A stretch of DNA of 26,955 nt. Origin: Streptomyces sp. NRRL S-337. Lineage in GTDB: Bacteria; Actinomycetota; Actinomycetes; Streptomycetales; Streptomycetaceae. Made by a program: the position numbers and the translations under genes. Position 1 is the first letter of the stretch, and every line of letters begins with the position of its first letter. The notes beneath the pieces are model-generated. The model was given only the letters and a program-made list of their open reading frames with translations, made no database searches and was not told the origin of the DNA. The stretch lies in the NCBI RefSeq assembly GCF_000720175.1, contig NZ_JOIX01000092.1, forward strand, positions 1 to 26,955, written 5' to 3'. Positions 22,820-26,955 of the stretch are shown one piece after another.

Positions 22820-24442
22820 ATGACCCAGGAGCTCACTTCCCCCAGCCCCGCCCCCCAGATGCCCGGACCGGGCCGAGGTCCGGCGTGGTGGCGCGACGCC
22901 GTCATCTACCAGATCTACGTGCGTTCCTTCGCCGACAGCGACGGCGACGGCATCGGCGATCTGCGCGGGGCCCGCGCACGGCTGCCGTACCTCAAGGACC
23001 TCGGCGTGGACGCCGTCTGGCTCACGCCGTTCTACGCCTCGCCGCAGGCCGACGGGGGCTACGACGTCGCCGACTACCGCGCCGTCGACCCGCTCTTCGG
23101 CGACCTGCAGGACGCCGACGACCTGATCCGCACCGCCCACGACCTGGGCCTGCGGGTGATCGTCGACGTCGTCCCCAACCACACCTCCGACCGGCACCCG
23201 TGGTTCCGGGACCCCGAGCTCGCCCGGCAGCGGTACGTCTTCCGCGCGGGCCGCGGCGCGCACGGCGAACTCCCGCCCAACGACTGGGAGTCGGTCTTCG
23301 GCGGCCCCGCCTGGACCCGTACCGAGCGCGGCGACTGGTATCTGCACCTCTTCGCCCCGGAACAGCCCGATCTGGACTGGGACAACCCGGACGTGCACGC
23401 CGAATTCGAGGCCATCCTGCGCTTCTGGCTCGACCTCGGCGTGGACGGCTTCCGCGTCGACGTCGCCCACGGCATGGTCAAGGCACCCGGCCTGCCCGAC
23501 ATCGGCCACGGCCAGCAGGCCAAGCTGATCGGCAACCAGGTCCTGCCGTTCTTCGACCAGGACGGAGTGCACACCATCCACCGCGCCTGGCGCCGGCTGC
23601 TGGACGGATACGGCGCGGACCACGGCAGGCAGGTGATCGGCGTCGCCGAGGCCTGGGCCCCCACCCCCGAGCGGCTGGCGCTCTACGTCCGCCCCGACGA
23701 ACTGCACCAGGCGTTCAACTTCCAGTTCCTGAACACCGCCTGGCGAGCCGACGCGCTGCGCCGGGTCATCGACGCCTCGCTCGCCGCCACCACGTCGGTC
23801 GGCGCCCCCACGACCTGGGTGCTCTCCAACCACGACGTGGTCCGGCACACCACCCGCCTCGGCGGCGGCCTCGCCCGGGCCCGCGCCGCCACCCTGCTGA
23901 TGCTGGCCCTGCCCGGCTCCGCGTACCTCTACCAGGGCGAGGAACTCGGCTTGCCCGAGGTCACCGACCTGCCCGACGAGGCACGGCAGGACCCCGCGTT
24001 CTTCCGCGGCCACGCCTCCGGGACCAGCGGCCAGGACGGCTTCCGGGACGGCTGCCGGGTCCCGCTCCCCTGGTCCGGCGAGACCCCGCCGTACGGCTTC
24101 GGGACCGGCGGCAGCTGGCTGCCGCAGCCCGCCGACTGGCGCGCCCTGACCGTCGCCGCCCAGACCGGCGACCCGTCCTCCACCCTGGAGCTCTACCGCA
24201 CCGCGCTCTCCCTGCGACGGGAGCTGCCGGGCCTGGGCGACGGCGAGATGAGCTGGCAGCCCGCTCCCGAGGGAGTGCTCGCCATCGCCCGCCCCGGCGT
24301 GCTGTGCACCGTGAACACCCTCGGCCACGAGATCGAGATCCCGCTCCCCGGCTCTCCCCTGCTGTCCAGCGCCCCGGTGGCCATCGACGGCACGACGGCC
24401 GCACTGCCCGGTGACAGCTGCACCTGGTGGGCGACCCGGTGA
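22820..24442 (+). CDS. Cytoplasmic GH13 alpha-glucosidase, divergent copy
   Basis: 540 residues, without signal peptide. Same reaction class as the operon copy: hydrolysis of alpha-1,4 bonds in maltodextrins. Motifs: DVVPNHTSD (116-124), GFRVDVAHG with nucleophile D214, GVAEAW with acid/base E277, VLSNHD with D339. Most of its length matches the alpha-glucosidase at 17880-19502, including APEQPD, KAPGLPD and QTGDPSSTLELYRTALSLRR. It carries a short insert (GHASGTS) and a shorter loop after NHTSD, so chain-length preference may differ. It heads a plus-strand pair with the LacI gene downstream. The end of the gene contains a 28-bp tandem duplication that spans the stop. Confidence 0.92.
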   Translation: MTQELTSPSPAPQMPGPGRGPAWWRDAVIYQIYVRSFADSDGDGIGDLRGARARLPYLKDLGVDAVWLTPFYASPQADGGYDVADYRAVDPLFGDLQDADDLIRTAHDLGLRVIVDVVPNHTSDRHPWFRDPELARQRYVFRAGRGAHGELPPNDWESVFGGPAWTRTERGDWYLHLFAPEQPDLDWDNPDVHAEFEAILRFWLDLGVDGFRVDVAHGMVKAPGLPDIGHGQQAKLIGNQVLPFFDQDGVHTIHRAWRRLLDGYGADHGRQVIGVAEAWAPTPERLALYVRPDELHQAFNFQFLNTAWRADALRRVIDASLAATTSVGAPTTWVLSNHDVVRHTTRLGGGLARARAATLLMLALPGSAYLYQGEELGLPEVTDLPDEARQDPAFFRGHASGTSGQDGFRDGCRVPLPWSGETPPYGFGTGGSWLPQPADWRALTVAAQTGDPSSTLELYRTALSLRRELPGLGDGEMSWQPAPEGVLAIARPGVLCTVNTLGHEIEIPLPGSPLLSSAPVAIDGTTAALPGDSCTWWATR

Positions 24443-24465
24443 CAGGTGCACCCGGTGGGCAATCC
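24410..24465 (+). repeat. 28-bp imperfect tandem duplication over the agl stop
   Basis: Two 28-bp copies (24410-24437 and 24438-24465) differ at 4 positions, each beginning GGTGACAG and containing GGTGGGC. The first encodes the end of the alpha-glucosidase; because 28 is not a multiple of 3, the second is read in another frame and supplies the TGA stop. The other agl-lacI pair has no such repeat and overlaps by 4 nt. Confidence 0.75.
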
Positions 24466-24491
24466 GACAGCCGGACGGTAAGGTCCCCTCC

Positions 24492-25541
24492 ATGACCGCC
24501 CGGCTGGCCGACATCGCAGCGCAGGCGGGTGTCAGCGAGGCCACCGTCAGCCGGGTTCTCAACGGGAAGCCCGGCGTCTCCGCCACCACCCGCCAGTCCG
24601 TGCTGGCCGCCCTCGACGTGCTGGGCTACGAACGCCCGGTACGGCTGCGGCAGCGCAGCGCGGGCCTGGTCGGGCTGATCACCCCCGAGCTGGAGAACCC
24701 GATCTTCCCGGCGTTCGCCCAGGTCATCGGGCAGGCACTGACCCGCCAGGGCTACACCCCGGTCCTCGCCACGCAGACCCCGGGCGGCTCCACGGAGGAC
24801 GAGCTGACCGAGATGCTGGTCGACCGCGGGGTGGCCGGCATCATCTTCGTCTCCGGGCTGCACGCCGACACCTCCGCCGACATGCAGCGCTACGAGCAGC
24901 TGCGCGGCCAGGGCGTGCCGTTCGTCCTGATCAACGGCTTCTCCGACAAGGTGCAGGCGCCGTTCGTCTCCCCCGACGACCGGGCCGCGGTGGACCTGGC
25001 CGTCACCCACCTCGCCGCGCTGGGCCACCGCCGGATCGGGCTGGCACTCGGCCCCAAGCGCTTCGTGCCCGTCCAGCGCAAGATCGAGGGCTTCGTCCGC
25101 GCCATGCAGGAGCGACTGCAGATCGGCCCGGCCGAGGCGGAGCCGTACATCCAGCACTCCCTCTACACCCTGGAGGGCGGGCAGGCAGCGGCGAGCGCGC
25201 TGATCGAACGGGGCGCGACCGCGATCGTGTGCGCCAGCGACATGATGGCGCTCGGCGCGATCCGGGCGGCCCGGCAGCGCGGGCTGGACGTGCCGCGCGA
25301 CATCTCCGTCGTCGGCTTCGACGACTCCCCGCTGATCGCCTTCACCGACCCGCCGCTGACCACCATCCGGCAGCCGGTGACGGCCATGGGGCAGGCGGCG
25401 GTGCGGGCACTGCTGGAGGAGGTCGGCGGCACCCCCGCGCCGCACAGCGAGTTCGTCTTCCACCCCGAGCTGGTGGTCCGCGGCTCGACCGCCTCGGTCC
25501 CGAAGACGGCCCGCATCCCCAAGCCGCTGCGGACCACCTGA
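24492..25541 (+). CDS. malR: Maltose regulator MalR, LacI family
   Basis: 349 residues. The helix-turn-helix is RLADIAAQAGVSEATVSRVLNG (about 4-25) and the hinge is RQRSAG; the effector domain carries ITPELENPIFPAFAQVIGQAL, GIIFVSGLHADTSADMQRYEQL and ISVVGFDDSPLIAFTDPPLTT. It closely fits the MalR of Streptomyces, the repressor of malEFG that binds the divergent region and is relieved by maltose or maltotriose. The start ATG is preceded by AAGGTCCCCTCC. It lies 49 bp after the alpha-glucosidase. A paralogue ends the opposite operon (16819-17883). Recognition helices are nearly the same, so both may bind the same operators. Confidence 0.88.
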   Translation: MTARLADIAAQAGVSEATVSRVLNGKPGVSATTRQSVLAALDVLGYERPVRLRQRSAGLVGLITPELENPIFPAFAQVIGQALTRQGYTPVLATQTPGGSTEDELTEMLVDRGVAGIIFVSGLHADTSADMQRYEQLRGQGVPFVLINGFSDKVQAPFVSPDDRAAVDLAVTHLAALGHRRIGLALGPKRFVPVQRKIEGFVRAMQERLQIGPAEAEPYIQHSLYTLEGGQAAASALIERGATAIVCASDMMALGAIRAARQRGLDVPRDISVVGFDDSPLIAFTDPPLTTIRQPVTAMGQAAVRALLEEVGGTPAPHSEFVFHPELVVRGSTASVPKTARIPKPLRTT

Positions 25542-25640
25542 CGGACCGTCTCGCGGCCCGCCCTGACGTACCTTCTCGGCCCGCCCTGACGGACCGTCTC
25601 AGGGTCCGCCCTGAGGCCCCTCTCAGGGTTCGCCCCTGAG
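25538..25640 (+). terminator. Tandem 25-bp repeats ending in terminator hairpins
   Basis: CTGA begins a unit at 25538, 25563, 25586, 25611 and 25636 (spacing 25, 23, 25, 25), each with a CCGCCCTGA-like end. The first overlaps the malR stop. Two stems overlap at the end: CCTGAG/CTCAGG (25610-25627) and CTCAGGG/CCCTGAG (25622-25640, 5-nt loop). They could end malR transcription and, being mutually exclusive, could also act alternately. Confidence 0.5.
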
Positions 25641-25725
25641 AACGGCGGGGCTGGGCGTCCCCCTCAAGTGCCATACGAGGGGTCGAATACCCGACCGAAG
25701 GATGATCGGCGTCACACCCCTTTCT

Positions 25726-25740
25726 GGCAGACTGTCTGCC
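25726..25740. promoter_or_regulatory. Perfect palindrome at the PAP2 start codon
   Basis: GGCAGAC-T-GTCTGCC is a perfect 15-bp palindrome ending 1 nt before the ATG at 25742. No Shine-Dalgarno is visible, so the mRNA may be leaderless or the palindrome may hide the start. The 25641-25725 part of the spacer shows nothing else of note. Confidence 0.5.
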
Positions 25741-25741
25741 T

Positions 25742-26584
25742 ATGGGTGATGCGCTGACGAGGACTCTGGACGGCCTGCCGACCATCCCGCCACCCAAGGG
25801 GGACCGAGCGGACCCGCCTGTGGAAGAGGGCCGACTGGCCCGCTTGCGCACCCCTCGCGCACCCCGGCTCTGGTTCGAGATCCTGCTGATCGCGGTCAGC
25901 TACTGGATCTACTCGATGATCCGCAACGCGGTCCCGGAGCAGAAGGCCAAGGCACTGCGGAACGCGGACTGGATCTGGCAGGCCGAGCACTCCCTCGGCA
26001 TCGCCGTCGAGCACACCGTCAACCACGCGGTGAACTCGGTGACCTGGCTGATCGTCTCGATGAACTACTACTACGCGACACTGCACTTCATCGTGACGAT
26101 CGGCGTGCTGATCTGGCTCTACCGCTGGCACCCGGGCCGGTACGCCGCGGCCCGCCTGGCGCTCTTCGCCACCACCGGCGTCGCCCTGGTCGGCTACTAC
26201 TTCTACCCGCTGGCGCCGCCCCGGCTGATGCCGGACGGCGGCTTCATCGACACCCTCATCGACCACGGCACCTGGGGCTCGATGGCATCCGGCAACCTCG
26301 CCTCGATGTCCAACCAGTACGCGGCGATGCCGTCGATGCACATCGGCTGGTCGCTGTGGTGCGGCATCACGATCGCGCTGCTCGCCAAGCCGCTGTGGGC
26401 CAAGGCGCTGGGGCTTCTCTACCCCGGCATGACGCTGCTGGTCATCGTCTCCACGGCCAACCACTTCTGGCTGGACGCGCTGGGGGGCGTGCTGTGCATG
26501 GCCTTCGGCCTCGTCATGGCCTACGTCTGGTACGGCACCCTGCCGCACCGCCTGGCCCGCCTCGTCCCCGCCACAGTGGGCTGA
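25742..26584 (+). CDS. PAP2-family phosphatase, inositol-phosphoceramide synthase-like
   Basis: 280 residues with about six membrane helices after a Pro-rich N-terminal tail. The acid-phosphatase-like catalytic motifs are NQYAAMPSMHIGWS (H200) and STANHFWLDALGG (H241 and D245, H-x3-D). The first motif, usually KX6RP, is represented by YPLAPPRLMP. The pattern suits lipid phosphatases and phosphotransferases at the outer face of the membrane, such as AUR1-like inositol phosphoryl transferases. The substrate is probably a polyprenyl or phospholipid phosphate; this is family inference. It is a single gene, not obviously linked to the mal locus. Confidence 0.82.
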   Translation: MGDALTRTLDGLPTIPPPKGDRADPPVEEGRLARLRTPRAPRLWFEILLIAVSYWIYSMIRNAVPEQKAKALRNADWIWQAEHSLGIAVEHTVNHAVNSVTWLIVSMNYYYATLHFIVTIGVLIWLYRWHPGRYAAARLALFATTGVALVGYYFYPLAPPRLMPDGGFIDTLIDHGTWGSMASGNLASMSNQYAAMPSMHIGWSLWCGITIALLAKPLWAKALGLLYPGMTLLVIVSTANHFWLDALGGVLCMAFGLVMAYVWYGTLPHRLARLVPATVG

Positions 26585-26586
26585 TC

Positions 26587-26758
26587 CCCACGTACCCGTC
26601 TTTCCCACCGTCGGGGTTGCTCGCCGTTGCGCTTTGCGGTGCCTCCCACGTACCCGTCTGTCCCGCCGCGGTTGTTGCTCGCCGTTGCGCTTTGCGGTGC
26701 CCCCGCACGTAGCTGTCTTTCCCGCCGCGGGGCGTCTCGCCGTTGCGCCTGCGGCGGG
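26587..26758. repeat. Three tandem copies of a 58-bp intergenic repeat
   Basis: Units start at 26587, 26645 and 26704. Each begins with CACGTA and CCGTCTTTCCC or a close variant and ends with GCTCGCCGTTGCGCTTTGCGG or a variant. The third copy is more diverged. A period of 58-59 is not a multiple of 3 and no convincing gene crosses it, so it is non-coding. It follows the PAP2 stop immediately. A Gly-Thr/Lys-rich minus-strand ORF across it is an artefact of the repeats. Confidence 0.8.
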
Positions 26759-26772
26759 CTGGGTTTGTTGTG

Positions 26773-26838
26773 GGTGCGGTGACGGACCTCCGGGGCCTTG
26801 TTCGTGGACTGCTGACGCTTTACGTCCACGAGAGCCCC
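26773..26838 (+). repeat. Stem-loop intergenic repeat, copy 4 (degenerate)
   Basis: The left flank GGTGCGGTGACGG (26773-26785) matches copy 1. The left arm (26792-26809) and loop TGCTGACGCTTTAC (26810-26823) are intact. The right arm (26824-26838) is 15 nt; it pairs for the loop-proximal 8 bp, then is mismatched and shortened. This copy is decayed and faces copy 3. Confidence 0.75.
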
Positions 26839-26954
26839 TGATACCCCCAACGCCCACCCCCACCCACCTCTTCCCACTCCCCCAACGGGAGGGGACGGGC
26901 CGGAGGGGCCGGTTGTGTGGACGTAAAGCGACAGCAGTCCACACAACCGGCCCC
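26839..26954 (-). repeat. Stem-loop intergenic repeat, copy 3 with flank
   Basis: Perfect 18-bp arms at 26905-26922 (GGGGCCGGTTGTGTGGAC) and 26937-26954 around the loop GTAAAGCGACAGCA. The arms are identical to copy 2. The flank at 26839-26904 is nearly identical to the reverse complement of the copy 1 right flank, including ACGCCCACCCCCACC and CGGGAGGGGACGGGCCGG. The element reaches the window edge, so the right side cannot be seen. Confidence 0.85.
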
Positions 26955-26955
26955 G

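Noticed and set aside
26587..26758. CRISPR array
   Set aside because: Units are directly adjacent without unique spacers, and no cas gene is near.
26521..26946. Minus-strand ORF with the TTGPSGPSPPV-type sequence, and similar ORFs near 5-250 and 260-547
   Set aside because: These are translations of the stem-loop repeat and its flank. The same peptide recurs because the DNA repeats, not because it is a gene family.

Overview
The window is high-GC actinobacterial DNA, almost certainly from a Streptomyces chromosome. Third codon positions are strongly G/C, GTG starts and GTGA/ATGA stop-start overlaps are common, several promoters sit close enough to the start codon for leaderless mRNA, and the gene families are typical of the genus (XRE/DUF5753 plus DUF397 cluster, class F sortase, MalEFG without its own ATPase). 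All functions are read from sequence motifs and family knowledge; no database search was run.

Layout. 1-432: gene-free repeat region with two copies of a 50-nt perfect stem-loop element. 433-3866: a Tat-exported GH89 alpha-N-acetylglucosaminidase with a TTA codon in its signal peptide, then a small orphan DUF397 protein. 3976-5949: an odd protein with a sigma-factor-like cytoplasmic half, one membrane segment and a large exported half. 6020-8762: a ferritin-like diiron protein, a flavin/2Fe-2S reductase and a TetR regulator, which look like a two-component oxygenase system. 8809-10313 (minus): a CHRD-domain surface protein translationally coupled to a class F sortase. 10466-10978: GNAT acetyltransferase. 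11008-13698 (minus): secreted type I pullulanase. 13949-14818: sarcosine/dimethylglycine-type methyltransferase. 14853-16822: a divergent RsbW-like ATPase and XRE regulator around a strong inverted repeat, followed by two tandem DUF397 genes that are each internally duplicated. 16819-25541: the maltose/maltodextrin locus. 25742-26584: PAP2 phosphatase. 26585-26955: tandem 58-bp repeats and two more copies of the stem-loop element.

The maltodextrin genes form one system. Secreted pullulanase debranches alpha-glucans outside the cell, MalE binds the oligosaccharides, MalF and MalG import them (the ATPase is presumably a shared MsiK encoded elsewhere), and two GH13 alpha-glucosidases degrade them in the cytoplasm. 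Two LacI-family regulators are present. CTTGC/GCAAG operator-like palindromes lie in the malE-alpha-glucosidase intergenic region and over the pullulanase promoter. The locus is symmetrical: an alpha-glucosidase plus lacI pair lies on each side of malEFG in opposite orientation, which suggests an ancient inverted duplication or recruitment of paralogues.

Most worth a second look: the stem-loop repeat family with compensatory arm changes and a conserved 14-nt loop, the diiron/reductase/TetR cluster, the sigma-like membrane fusion, the doubly duplicated DUF397 genes, the inverted agl-lacI pairs, and TTA codons in the GH89 and XRE genes.
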